A DNA stretch of 64,000 nucleotides. Origin: Bifidobacterium coryneforme. Its GTDB lineage: Bacteria; Actinomycetota; Actinomycetes; Actinomycetales; Bifidobacteriaceae. The notes beneath the pieces were generated by a model, which did not search any database, was not told the origin of the DNA, and was given only the letters and a program-made list of their open reading frames with translations. This document shows positions 18,884 to 27,391 of the stretch, piece by piece (position 1 is the first letter of the stretch; each line of letters begins with the position of its first letter). The stretch is from NCBI RefSeq assembly GCF_000737865.1, contig NZ_CP007287.1:854872-918871 (forward strand), written 5' to 3'. Made by a program: the position numbers and the translations under genes.

Positions 18884-20386
18884 GTGTCGAATACAGTGCG
18901 AGCCACAGGCAGAAGAACGAATGTGGCCTTGGTTACCCTGGCGGCCTTTGTAGCCACGTTCATGACGGCCATCGAGGGAACCATAGTGTCGACGGCAATG
19001 CCGACGATTGTCTCTGATCTTCATGGCCTGTCCGTCATGAACTGGGTCTATTCCATCTATCTCCTGATGACCGCCGTGACCACGCCCATATATGGGAAGC
19101 TCTCCGACCAGTACGGACGTAAACCCCTTCTGACCATAGGCCTACTGGTCTTTGTTGTCGGTTCCGCCCTCTGCGCCCTAGCGCAGTCCATGCCGCAGCT
19201 GATTGCCTGCAGGTTCGTTCAGGGCCTGGGAGCCGGAGCCATACAACCCCTGACATTCACTGTCCTGGCCGATATCTATCCCCTGGCGAAGCGAGCCAAG
19301 GTCATAGGGCTGAACTCCTCATCCTGGGGTATTGCCTCCATCATCGCCCCACTCCTGGGAGGGTTAATCGTAGAGCAGCTCAGCTGGCATTGGGTCTTCG
19401 CCATCAACGTCCCCATCGGGCTGATTGTCGTTCTGCTGATTCAGGTATTCCTTCATGAGGAAGGCGACAGGCATACCTCGGCCGTGGACTATAAGGGTAT
19501 CTCCCTCCTGGTGCTGGCCTTGGTCACGCTGATGCTTGGATTGCAGAACCTGGCTGAAGTCCGCTACCTGTGGGTAAGTCTCGTGCTGTTCCTGATCTGC
19601 GCTCTTACCGTGGTGGCCCTGGTCAGGGTGGAAACCCGACAGACCGATCCGATATTGCCCCTGAACCTCTTCTCGAATCGATCATTCGTGATCCAGAACG
19701 TGGTGATACTTCTGATCTCTGGCTTCCTGATGGGGTTCGAAACATACCTGCCCATCTGGATGCAGTCCGTCCTCGGCCTCAATCCGTCGATGGGTGGATT
19801 CGCCGTGACCCCCTCCTCCATTGTCTGGCTTGTCGGTTCCTTTGTGGCTGGACGGCTGATTATCAAGCATCCGCCCCATAAAGTGACCGGGCTGGCCCTT
19901 ATCTTCCTCCTGGTGGCCTGCACCATCTATGTCTTCCTCCCCCAGCACACACCGTTCGCCGTGTTTCTTGCCATCTCCTGCCTATATGGGTTTGGGTTCG
20001 GCACTGCAGTCACTGTTTCCACGGTGACGTCTCAGAGTGTGGTGCCTTTCGACCAGGTCGGAGCTGCAACCAGCTTCAACACTCTGGCGCGATCGCTTGG
20101 GCAGACTCTGATGATTTCAATCTTCGGCATCGTTCTCAACGTGGTCACGGCCCACGGTGTGGCAGCACAACCGGGTCTGACCAACGACATGATGAATCGG
20201 ATGATCAATCCGCAGACCGCCGGTCAGGTCCCAACGGAATACCTGGAACCAGCCCGCGAAATCGTCTATCAGGGACTCCACTGCATCTTCCTGGTAGGTC
20301 TGGTACTGCTGGTTACCGCCTTCATCATCAATCTCTGTGATCGGCGCAGCGGTATGCTCCTGTCCGAATACAACCAGAATCGGTGA
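18884..20386 (+). CDS. DHA2-family MFS drug/proton antiporter (EmrB/QacA type)
   Basis: A 500-residue inner-membrane exporter with about 14 hydrophobic helices. Landmarks are TFMTAIEGTIVSTAMPTI in helix 1 (DHA2 motif D1 region), the loop GKLSDQYGRKPLL (motif A), and CRFVQGLGAGAIQPL (motif B/C region). The start is a GTG with AAGGAAG eight bases upstream; an in-frame ATG 31 codons earlier lacks a good site and adds a polar leader. Substrate cannot be told. The neighbouring YheO-like regulator is divergent. Confidence 0.9.
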   Translation: MSNTVRATGRRTNVALVTLAAFVATFMTAIEGTIVSTAMPTIVSDLHGLSVMNWVYSIYLLMTAVTTPIYGKLSDQYGRKPLLTIGLLVFVVGSALCALAQSMPQLIACRFVQGLGAGAIQPLTFTVLADIYPLAKRAKVIGLNSSSWGIASIIAPLLGGLIVEQLSWHWVFAINVPIGLIVVLLIQVFLHEEGDRHTSAVDYKGISLLVLALVTLMLGLQNLAEVRYLWVSLVLFLICALTVVALVRVETRQTDPILPLNLFSNRSFVIQNVVILLISGFLMGFETYLPIWMQSVLGLNPSMGGFAVTPSSIVWLVGSFVAGRLIIKHPPHKVTGLALIFLLVACTIYVFLPQHTPFAVFLAISCLYGFGFGTAVTVSTVTSQSVVPFDQVGAATSFNTLARSLGQTLMISIFGIVLNVVTAHGVAAQPGLTNDMMNRMINPQTAGQVPTEYLEPAREIVYQGLHCIFLVGLVLLVTAFIINLCDRRSGMLLSEYNQNR

Positions 20387-20587
20387 CGCCCGTACGTTTG
20401 AGACGTAACATTGGCTTTTCGCGCGACTCTCAGAATTGCGGTAATATTTGAACAGCCCTGCGTCTCAGCTCAGGGTGAAAAGGAGGGGCGACCGGTATTG
20501 GGGATGTTGGGTGGCCGCCCCTCGCGATCGGAGACGTTGCAGAAGTCCCGATCCTTACTCGTGTGAAGAGTCAAATGTGGTTCGGCG

Positions 20588-20643
20588 CAGCGATGGTGAT
20601 TGCTGGTGAATCTCTGCTACCATCGCTGTCTTACTTCTCTTAT
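20588..20643 (+). terminator. Probable plus-strand terminator hairpin
   Basis: CAGCGATGGT (20588-20597) pairs perfectly with ACCATCGCTG (20619-20628) across a 21-nt loop, followed by TCTTACTTCTCTT. It is the best terminator candidate for a transcript running out of the MFS gene. Confidence 0.5.
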
Positions 20644-20834
20644 ACCACTGCCCGGAACGATTGCTTGGATTTGGATGGACGAAGAGTTGCATCGGTGTGA
20701 AGATGACAGGCAATACCGGTACCTCAGACCAGATGAAGACGCTTAGAGAGAATCGCCGTCTTCTTGCAAAGATGCCAAAGCAGTCGCTTGAGGGAAGATT
20801 GCCATCCGGTTCCCACGTATGGCGGTAAGTATGG

Positions 20835-20872
20835 TTTTGTGAGCCCCCCCTCTAACGGGCGGGCTCACAAAA
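20835..20872 (-). terminator. Palindromic hairpin just downstream of uppP
   Basis: TTTTGTGAGCCC pairs perfectly with GGGCTCACAAAA (12 bp, 14-nt loop), starting 16 bp past the uppP stop. The A and T runs are inside the stem, with no U tract after it on either strand, so it is a non-canonical terminator or 3'-end stabiliser. Confidence 0.5.
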
Positions 20873-20888
20873 TCGGGAACTATCCTGA

Positions 20889-21764
20889 TCAGGCTGCGGC
20901 TACGCCGCCGACAGCAGGAAGGACGTTGAAGATCAGGAGCAGTGCAACCACTATGGCGAGGCATACCCGGTAGATGACAAAGCCTCGATAAGAGAACCTT
21001 GAGACGATTTTCAGGAAGGCGATGATGACCAGATAGCCAACCACGAAGCTGACCACCGTAGCGCAGATGGTAGCACCCCAACCGGGGAAAGCGGCGTCGG
21101 CATTGATGTCCTTAACCGATTTGTAGGTCTCCAGGATGCCGGCTCCGAATACCGCTGGGATGGCCATCAGGAAGCTGACTCGGGTGGCGGCCTCCCGGGT
21201 GTAGCCGAGCGCTCTGCCGAAGGTGATGGTGCCTCCGGAGCGTGATACGCCGGGGATCAGTGCCAGCATCTGCCCCACACCGAAGAGGATGGCATCCTTG
21301 GCGTTCATCTGCTTGATTTCCTTGACCTCACGGCCATGGCGATCATAGTAGTCGAGAAGAAGACCGAAGACGATGAGCACCACTACGGTAATCCACAGGT
21401 TACGCAGCTTGGTCTCTATCAGCTTCTGGAAAATGAGGCCTGCAAGGACGATGGGGATGGTGCCGATGATGATGTACCAACCCATGGCGGCATCGTGGTC
21501 CTTGGAGCCCAGACGTTCGCGCCAGGATGTCCCATCCTTGCCCAGGAGGCAGCGGAACCAGTGAGTCAGGATTCTCGCTATGTCATGACGGAAGTAGAGG
21601 AGGACAGCCAGCTCGGTGCCGAACTGGATGATTGCAGTGAAGGCTGCACCTGGATCCTGCCCCAGCAATCCTCCGAGGATACGGATATGAGCACTCGATG
21701 AGACGGGGAAGTACTCCGTAAGCGCCTGCACCAGACCAAAAAGGATGGATTCGAAGAAGTTCAT
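20889..21764 (-). CDS. uppP: Undecaprenyl-diphosphate phosphatase
   Basis: Dephosphorylates undecaprenyl diphosphate to recycle the carrier for cell-wall synthesis; overproduction of the family confers bacitracin resistance. The 291-residue membrane protein shows both signatures: LTEYFPVSSSAHIRIL near residue 20 and PGVSRSGGTITFGRALG near residue 175. I start at MNFFESILFG; the open frame continues upstream into the divergent gene but has no conserved sequence there. Confidence 0.96.
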   Translation of the reverse strand: MNFFESILFGLVQALTEYFPVSSSAHIRILGGLLGQDPGAAFTAIIQFGTELAVLLYFRHDIARILTHWFRCLLGKDGTSWRERLGSKDHDAAMGWYIIIGTIPIVLAGLIFQKLIETKLRNLWITVVVLIVFGLLLDYYDRHGREVKEIKQMNAKDAILFGVGQMLALIPGVSRSGGTITFGRALGYTREAATRVSFLMAIPAVFGAGILETYKSVKDINADAAFPGWGATICATVVSFVVGYLVIIAFLKIVSRFSYRGFVIYRVCLAIVVALLLIFNVLPAVGGVAAA

Positions 21765-21873
21765 GATTCGACAGCTTAGCCCCCCTCCTAGGATGTACGG
21801 CGTGGGAGCGCTGCATGTCGCGCAGAATGCCCACAATGGAATCATCGGACTGTTCCTCAAGGAGGGTATGGCG

Positions 21874-22668
21874 ATGGTCAGAACATATAGGAAAACACGA
21901 GGCGGGGCTCCTGCCGGATTCTTCGAATGCGAAGGGCTGGGACTCCGCTGGCTGGGCCAGGCACAGTCGGTTGGTGGACCACGCGTGGTCGACGTATATG
22001 ACTGGGGCGGGGACTTCCTGGACATCGAAGAGGTGGAATCGACCTCGCCAAACGGGGGCGCGGCCTACCGTTTCGGGGCACAGCTGGCGCGGATGCATGA
22101 TGCCGGTGCTGATCACTTTGGATCGGCGCCGGATGGATATACCGGCACCTGCTATTTCGGACCACTCCAGGACCCCCTACCCATGGATACCGGCGACTGG
22201 GACGACCCAGTGACCTACTGGGGTCAGGGGCGATTGGAGCCTATGGTCAGGATGGCCATCGACAGGCGGGCTCTGAACCGCAATGATATGGATGTAACCC
22301 AGGAGATTATCCAGGCCCTTCCGGATCTTCTGGGAGCCGCTGCGGACGACAAGCCTGCCAGGGTTCATGGGGACCTGTGGAGCGGCAACGTGATGTGGAC
22401 CAAGGAGGAAGGGCAGACCGAGGCCGTCCTGATAGACCCAGCAGCACATGGGGGGCACCGTGAAGAGGACCTGGCGATGCTCCACCTCTTCGGCATTCCC
22501 TATCTGAGCCAGATACTTGATGGATACCAATCGGTTCATCCGCTTGCCAAGGGGTACGAGAACCGGGTTACCCTTTGGCAGCTCTATGCCATTGCAGGAC
22601 ACTGCGCTTTCTTCGGTGGCGGCTATGTCAGTGAGTATCGGTCCATGTGCCGGTCTCTTCTGGGTTGA
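21874..22668 (+). CDS. Fructosamine kinase family protein
   Basis: A 264-residue kinase of the fructosamine-3-kinase/ketosamine-kinase family, thought to phosphorylate sugar residues on glycated amines for removal. It carries the aminoglycoside-phosphotransferase-like catalytic loop VHGDLWSGNVMW (about residue 160) and the metal-binding LIDPAAHGG (about 185). Of two nearby ATGs I chose the second (21874) because AAGGAGGG lies seven bases upstream of it but touches the first. Its promoter region faces uppP. Confidence 0.88.
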   Translation: MVRTYRKTRGGAPAGFFECEGLGLRWLGQAQSVGGPRVVDVYDWGGDFLDIEEVESTSPNGGAAYRFGAQLARMHDAGADHFGSAPDGYTGTCYFGPLQDPLPMDTGDWDDPVTYWGQGRLEPMVRMAIDRRALNRNDMDVTQEIIQALPDLLGAAADDKPARVHGDLWSGNVMWTKEEGQTEAVLIDPAAHGGHREEDLAMLHLFGIPYLSQILDGYQSVHPLAKGYENRVTLWQLYAIAGHCAFFGGGYVSEYRSMCRSLLG

Positions 22669-22689
22669 GCAAGTCCGGTCCACTCGCAG

Positions 22690-22733
22690 ATCGGCCCGGA
22701 GTCAGCAGGTTATCGTGCTGACTCCGGGCCGAT
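22690..22733. terminator. Bidirectional terminator hairpin between fructosamine kinase and dnaJ
   Basis: An 18-bp perfect stem (22690-22707 with 22716-22733) around an 8-nt loop sits between two convergent genes. No U tract follows directly on either strand. Confidence 0.7.
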
Positions 22734-22751
22734 TGCTTCGCTCGGGTTTTG

Positions 22752-23885
22752 CTAGTTGAAGATGTCCTTGAGCTTATCGAAGATTCCCTTCTTTGCTCCT
22801 GCCGCGGTCGGCTTGGATTTCTGGGGAATCTCCCTGGCGTCGGAGTCGTGGCTCTTGGCGAAGTCCTCTATCAGATCCCGCTCCTTGTCATCAAGCTTGG
22901 TCGGAATCTGCACCAGGACGTGAACGACGATATCGCCTCGTTCCTCCTTGTTGCCCAGCTTGGAGACACCAAGGCCTTTCAGCGTTACCTCGTCATCGGG
23001 TTGGCTCCCGGCCGGCACTTGAATCTGACGCGGCCCGTCGAAGGTATCCAGATCGACGGCATGACCCAGCACGGCCCAGGTCATGGGTATGGAAATCCAG
23101 CAGTGCAGGTCCTGGCCGCTGCGTGTATACCGCTTGTCGGGCTTGATGCTGATGTCGATGTAGAGGTCACCGGCGGCACCGCCACCCTCTCCTACCTCGC
23201 CCTGTGAGTTCAGGCGGAGTCGAGATCCGTCGGCCACACCGGCAGGGATATTGATGCCCACATCCCTCTTGATTCTCGACCTGCCGTGCCCCAGGCACTG
23301 TGGGCAAGGGTTTTCGATGATTGTGCCGTGCCCCTCGCATCGTTCGCAAGGTGCCTGGCTCATCATCTGACCGAGAAGGGTCCGTACCACTTTCTGGGCG
23401 TATCCCCTCCCCTGGCAGACCGGGCAGGTAACGGGAGAAGTGCCCTTCTGGGCGCCGGAACCGCCACACTCCTGGCATAGGCCGAAGGTGTGGAGCTGGG
23501 TGTGGACGGTACCTCCGAAGATGGCGGTTTTCAGGTCTATATCGACCCCGGCAAGCACATCGCGCCCGGGTTGCGTACGAGGAATGGGGCCTTGTGCGTC
23601 AGCTCCGAATCCGCCTCCGAAGAACTGACTGAACACATCGCCCATATCGAAGCCCCCCGCCGCGGATGCCTGGGGGTCATTGGGGTCAACACCCTGGTCG
23701 TACATGCGACGCTTCTGAGGGTCCGAGAGTACCTCGTAAGCGCTGTTGACCTCCTTGAACTTGTCCTCGTATTCAGTTCCGGCGATGTCCGGATGGTATT
23801 TGCGGCTCATCTTTCGATAGGCCTTTTTGATCTCATCTTCGCTCGCCGTGCGATCGACGCCCAAAACCTCGTAGTAATCTGCCAC
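22752..23885 (-). CDS. dnaJ: Chaperone protein DnaJ
   Basis: Co-chaperone that stimulates DnaK ATPase and binds unfolded protein. The 377 residues include the J domain with KYHPD around residue 32, a glycine-rich linker, and four zinc-binding CxxCxGxG repeats (CQECGGSG, CPVCQGRG, CERCEGHG, CPQCLGHG) around 140-210, then the substrate-binding domains. Its place 84 bp after hrcA puts it under HrcA/CIRCE control. This is a DnaJ2-like actinobacterial copy; dnaK is not in the window. Confidence 0.97.
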   Translation of the reverse strand: MADYYEVLGVDRTASEDEIKKAYRKMSRKYHPDIAGTEYEDKFKEVNSAYEVLSDPQKRRMYDQGVDPNDPQASAAGGFDMGDVFSQFFGGGFGADAQGPIPRTQPGRDVLAGVDIDLKTAIFGGTVHTQLHTFGLCQECGGSGAQKGTSPVTCPVCQGRGYAQKVVRTLLGQMMSQAPCERCEGHGTIIENPCPQCLGHGRSRIKRDVGINIPAGVADGSRLRLNSQGEVGEGGGAAGDLYIDISIKPDKRYTRSGQDLHCWISIPMTWAVLGHAVDLDTFDGPRQIQVPAGSQPDDEVTLKGLGVSKLGNKEERGDIVVHVLVQIPTKLDDKERDLIEDFAKSHDSDAREIPQKSKPTAAGAKKGIFDKLKDIFN

Positions 23886-23969
23886 CGGTATTCCTTCTGT
23901 GCTGCTGTTCTGGCTTATTTTCCCATAGACCTGGGTCAGGTTGGTCCGACTGAGTGTGCTGGTCCCTGT

Positions 23970-25070
23970 TTACTGGTCATCTGTCCCGGCCAGGAAACTG
24001 GTCAGGTAGGACGCCACGGCTCGTACTGCACTCATGGTAACCGCATAGTCCATATGGGTGGGGCCTATCGATCCCACAAAGGCTATCGGCTCATCGGTCA
24101 TGCCATCGCCTTTCTTGCCCGACAGTGGCTGTTGGGCATGGCCGTAACCCGAGGTGACCACGGATGCATGGACCAGTTCCGGGGTCTGGGTTTCAGTACC
24201 GATGGCCACACTGACCCCGTTGTTCTCACGGGAGAGCTCGCTTTGCGCCTTCATAAGGCGCATCAGGACCACCTGCTCCTCAAGGGCGTCAAGGAGGGGG
24301 GCCAGGTCGCCTATGGAAACGACCTGACTGTGTGTCAGCTGTGAAGTGCCAGCCATATAGAGTCCGCTCGTCTGCTCCTTGGTCGCCATCTCCTCGAAGA
24401 CGGCAGCCAGTATCCGCAGCATGGACTTGGTGTCGGCTTCGGGGCTTGAATCGGCCAAGAGCTGGCACCTTTCCGCTGCTTGGGTCAGTGACAGATCGTG
24501 GCATTGCTGGTTGATCATGTCGGACAATCCTGACAGGGTGTCGGACCCAGGCTGGTGGGAGCCATGAAGGGTGCGCTGCACCACCCTCCCCGTATCGGTG
24601 ATGACAACCACCAGTACGGATCCCCTGTCCAGTTTGATCAGCTCGGCCCTCCTCAGGTTCGAATGGGCCAAGGAGGGTGAGGCGACCACGGCTATCTGCC
24701 CTGTGATTTGCGCCAGGAGACGGGCGGCATGCTGGAGGGTGTCCTCCAGGCTGACCGACCCTGACAGGAAGATGTCGATGCCCCGACGCTGGGCGGCCGA
24801 CAGGGGAACGACCGTGGCCAGACGGTCGACAAAGTAGCGGTAGCCTTTTTGCGTGGGAATACGGCCCGCAGAGGTGTGGGGCTGGATGAGATAGCCTTCA
24901 TCCTCCAAGGCCGCCATGTCATTTCTGACCGTTGCTGAACTGACTCCTAGATGGTGGTTTCTGGTCAGCGACCCCGAACCGACAGGCTCCTGGGAGCGAA
25001 TATAGTCCTCTACGACAGCGCGCAGGACCAGCATGCGTCTGGTAGTGGCCAAAGGTGCTCCTTCCGTCAT
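23970..25070 (-). CDS. hrcA: Heat-inducible transcription repressor HrcA
   Basis: Repressor that binds CIRCE operators of heat-shock genes. The 366-residue protein starts MTEGAPLATTRRMLVLRAVV, has the N-terminal winged helix (PVGSGSLTRNHHLGVSSATVRNDM split at LTRNHHLGVSSATVRN) and the HTSAGRIPTQKGYRYFVD segment typical of HrcA. A CIRCE element lies 11 bp upstream of the ATG, indicating autoregulation. The frame extends far upstream across the promoter but without conserved sequence. Confidence 0.95.
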   Translation of the reverse strand: MTEGAPLATTRRMLVLRAVVEDYIRSQEPVGSGSLTRNHHLGVSSATVRNDMAALEDEGYLIQPHTSAGRIPTQKGYRYFVDRLATVVPLSAAQRRGIDIFLSGSVSLEDTLQHAARLLAQITGQIAVVASPSLAHSNLRRAELIKLDRGSVLVVVITDTGRVVQRTLHGSHQPGSDTLSGLSDMINQQCHDLSLTQAAERCQLLADSSPEADTKSMLRILAAVFEEMATKEQTSGLYMAGTSQLTHSQVVSIGDLAPLLDALEEQVVLMRLMKAQSELSRENNGVSVAIGTETQTPELVHASVVTSGYGHAQQPLSGKKGDGMTDEPIAFVGSIGPTHMDYAVTMSAVRAVASYLTSFLAGTDDQ

Positions 25071-25077
25071 GTCTCCA

Positions 25078-25107
25078 GTATTAGCACTCTGATACCGAGA
25101 GTGCCAA
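25078..25107 (-). promoter_or_regulatory. hrcA-dnaJ promoter overlapped by a CIRCE operator
   Basis: CIRCE halves TTAGCACTC (25081-25089) and GAGTGCCAA (25099-25107) are separated by 9 bp; only one base differs from the consensus GAGTGCTAA. On the minus strand, -35 TTGGCA (25107-25102) and -10 TAATAC (25083-25078), 18 bp apart, lie within the operator, so HrcA binding would block RNA polymerase. The predicted start is at or next to the hrcA ATG. Confidence 0.9.
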
Positions 25108-25175
25108 AAAGATGGTACGAAGAGCCGAATTGTGTCGGCTCGCACATATATCATTGGAGTGCAATGTGAAGGTAA

Positions 25176-25205
25176 TCGAACATTTTCGACATAAGTCGAA
25201 CATGA
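25176..25205 (+). repeat. Three 10-bp-phased repeats upstream of tkt
   Basis: TCGAACATTT, TCGACATAAG and TCGAACATGA follow one another at exact 10-bp spacing, 34-63 bp before the tkt ATG. Overlapping inverted repeats (TCGAA-N4-TTCGA and TTCGAC-N4-GTCGAA) are embedded. The phasing on one helix face suggests a regulator-binding site. Confidence 0.5.
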
Positions 25206-25238
25206 AGACCTCTCAATTGGAAGGAAAGTAGACACCAT

Positions 25239-27341
25239 ATGTCCAATTTCAAATGGTCTGAACTCGACGAGCGGGCGGTCAAGATGGCCAAGGTCCTCTC
25301 GGCCGATGCCGTTGAAAAGGCCGGCAGCGGCCACCCCGGCTCCCCCATCTCCTTGGCGCCCATCGCCTACACCCTCTATCAGCACTTCCTGAAGCATGAT
25401 CCGAACGATCCCGACTGGGCCGGTCGCGACCGGTTCATCCTGTCGGGCGGTCATGCCTCACTGACCCAGTATGTGCAGCTGTACTTCTCCGGTTACGGCC
25501 TCACCCTGGATGACCTGAAGCGTTTCCGTACTGCTGGTACCCGCACGCCCGGTCACCCCGAGTATGGTCTGACCCCCGGCATCGAAATGACCACCGGTCC
25601 TCTGGGCCAGGGTCTGGCATCGGCTGTGGGCTTCGCCTATGGGCAGCGTTACGAGCGTGGCATGCTGGATCCGGATGCCCCCGCAGGGCAGTCCCCCTTC
25701 GACCACAACATCTGGGTCATTTGCGGCGAAGGCGATGTGGAAGAGGGCATCTCGTCCGAGGCCAGCTCTCTCGCGGGCGACCAGCAGTTGGGCAACCTGA
25801 CCGTCATCTTCGACGCCAACCACATACAGATCGAGGGCGACACCAAGATCGCGCTGAGTGAGGACATTCTCAAGCGGTACGAGGCCTACGGTTGGTACAC
25901 CGATGAGTTCAGCTTCATCCAGCCTGACGGGTCCTACAAGGAGGACACCGAGGGCCTGGCCGCCGTGCTTGAAAAGGCGCAGCAGGTTACCGACAGGCCG
26001 AAGTTCATCAAGGTCGATACCCTGATGGCCTGGCCGACCCCTGGTAAGACCAACGATCCTTCCGCCCATGGTTCAGCCCTGGGTGCCGAGGCTGTCGCCG
26101 GCCTGAAGCAGACCCTGGGTTACGATCCCGAGCAGTCCTTCCAGATTGATGAAGAGGCCTTGGCTCATGCACGCGAGGTCGCTCAGCGCGGTCTTGCAGC
26201 GCACAGCGAGTGGGATGAGCGTTACCAGGCCTGGCGCAAGGCCAACCCCGACAAGGCTGCTCTCTACGACAGGATTCACGCCGGCAAGCTGCCCGAGGGC
26301 TTCGACAAGGCGATCGACGACCTGGAGGCAGGCTTCGAGCCCGGTTCCAAGGTCGCCACCCGCAAGGCATCCGGTGCCGTGATCAATGCTCTGGCACCCA
26401 TCATGCCCGAACTCTGGGGTGGTTCCGCAGATCTGGGTGGTTCCAACAACACCGACATCAAGGGTGCTGTCTCCTTCGCTCCCGAAGCCTACAAGACCAC
26501 CCAGTGGCCTGAGACCAGCAAGTATGGCCGCCAGCTCCACTTCGGTGTGCGTGAGTTCGCCATGGGAGCCATCACCAACGGTATCCTGCTGGGTTCTGAC
26601 ACCAGGCCCTTCAACGGAACCTTCTTCCAGTTCAGCGACTATGAACGTCCCTCGGTGCGCCTGGCCGCTCTGATGGACATCCCCAACCTCTACATCTGGA
26701 CCCATGATTCCGTGGCCCTTGGCGAGGATGGTCCCACCCATCAGCCCATTGAGCACCTGGCCGCCATGCGTGGTATCCCCCAGATGGAGGTTGTGCGACC
26801 GGCCGATCAGTGCGAGACCGCCGAGGCTTATCGTGCCTTCTTCGAGAAGGACAACAGCCATCCTGCGGCCTTGATTCTGACCCGTCAGGGTGTTCCCACC
26901 CTGGAGGAGACCAAGGCCAAGGCCCGTGAGGGTGTCCGCAAGGGAGCCTATGTCCTGGTTGATACCGACGGCCAGCCCGATGTGCTGTTGATGGCCACCG
27001 GTTCCGAGGTTCAGCATGCCGTCGCCGCGGCCAAGACCCTGGGTGATCAGGGCGTCAAGGCCCGTGTCATCTCGGTTCCCTCCATGGAGTGGTTCGAGGA
27101 GCAGGACGACGACTACAAGGAGGAGATCCTCCCCGCGTCCGTCAAGGCTCGCGTTTCGGTCGAGGCCGGTCTGGCCATGCCCTGGTACAAGTACCTCGGC
27201 TCCTACGGCAAGCCCGTTTCCATCGAGCAGTTCGGGCTGCAGGGTGGCGGCGACGAGAACATGCGTGATCTCGGTATCACCGCGGATCATGTGGTTGAAG
27301 CCGCCAAGGCCTCCATCGAGGAAGTCCGCAAGGCCTTCTGA
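25239..27341 (+). CDS. tkt: Transketolase
   Basis: Thiamine-diphosphate enzyme transferring two-carbon units between sugar phosphates; with transaldolase it feeds the bifid shunt. The 700 residues contain GSGHPGSP near residue 30, SGGHASLTQY, TGPLGQGLASAVGFA, and the C-terminal GEDGPTHQPIEHLAAMRG. The TPP/Mg motif normally GDG reads CGEGDVEEG, with Glu164 replacing the metal-binding aspartate; the downstream asparagine is kept (FDANHIQIEG). AAGGAAAG lies before the ATG. tal follows 152 bp later. Confidence 0.97.
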   Translation: MSNFKWSELDERAVKMAKVLSADAVEKAGSGHPGSPISLAPIAYTLYQHFLKHDPNDPDWAGRDRFILSGGHASLTQYVQLYFSGYGLTLDDLKRFRTAGTRTPGHPEYGLTPGIEMTTGPLGQGLASAVGFAYGQRYERGMLDPDAPAGQSPFDHNIWVICGEGDVEEGISSEASSLAGDQQLGNLTVIFDANHIQIEGDTKIALSEDILKRYEAYGWYTDEFSFIQPDGSYKEDTEGLAAVLEKAQQVTDRPKFIKVDTLMAWPTPGKTNDPSAHGSALGAEAVAGLKQTLGYDPEQSFQIDEEALAHAREVAQRGLAAHSEWDERYQAWRKANPDKAALYDRIHAGKLPEGFDKAIDDLEAGFEPGSKVATRKASGAVINALAPIMPELWGGSADLGGSNNTDIKGAVSFAPEAYKTTQWPETSKYGRQLHFGVREFAMGAITNGILLGSDTRPFNGTFFQFSDYERPSVRLAALMDIPNLYIWTHDSVALGEDGPTHQPIEHLAAMRGIPQMEVVRPADQCETAEAYRAFFEKDNSHPAALILTRQGVPTLEETKAKAREGVRKGAYVLVDTDGQPDVLLMATGSEVQHAVAAAKTLGDQGVKARVISVPSMEWFEEQDDDYKEEILPASVKARVSVEAGLAMPWYKYLGSYGKPVSIEQFGLQGGGDENMRDLGITADHVVEAAKASIEEVRKAF

Positions 27342-27391
27342 TTCTCCGGGGTACGGATCCCTGACTGAACAGAGGTTCTCGTCCCCCTCCC

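Larger units (their letters stand above)
20387..20888. other. Hairpin-rich intergenic region between the MFS gene and uppP
   Basis: About 500 bp without a recognised gene. It contains GAGACG/CGTCTC/GAGACG pairing segments (20400, 20461, 20531), a GAGGGGCG/CGCCCCTC hairpin (20483-20523), a 10-bp hairpin (20588-20628) followed by a pyrimidine run, and a 12-bp palindrome (20835-20872). Two adjacent 41-codon plus-strand frames (20575-20700, 20703-20828) have weak ribosome sites and no recognisable product. It may be the 3' region of the exporter transcript or a small RNA. Confidence 0.5.

Noticed and set aside
20575-20828. Two adjacent 41-codon plus-strand ORFs as genes
   Set aside because: Weak ribosome sites, no recognisable product, and one spans a terminator-like hairpin; described under the intergenic region instead.
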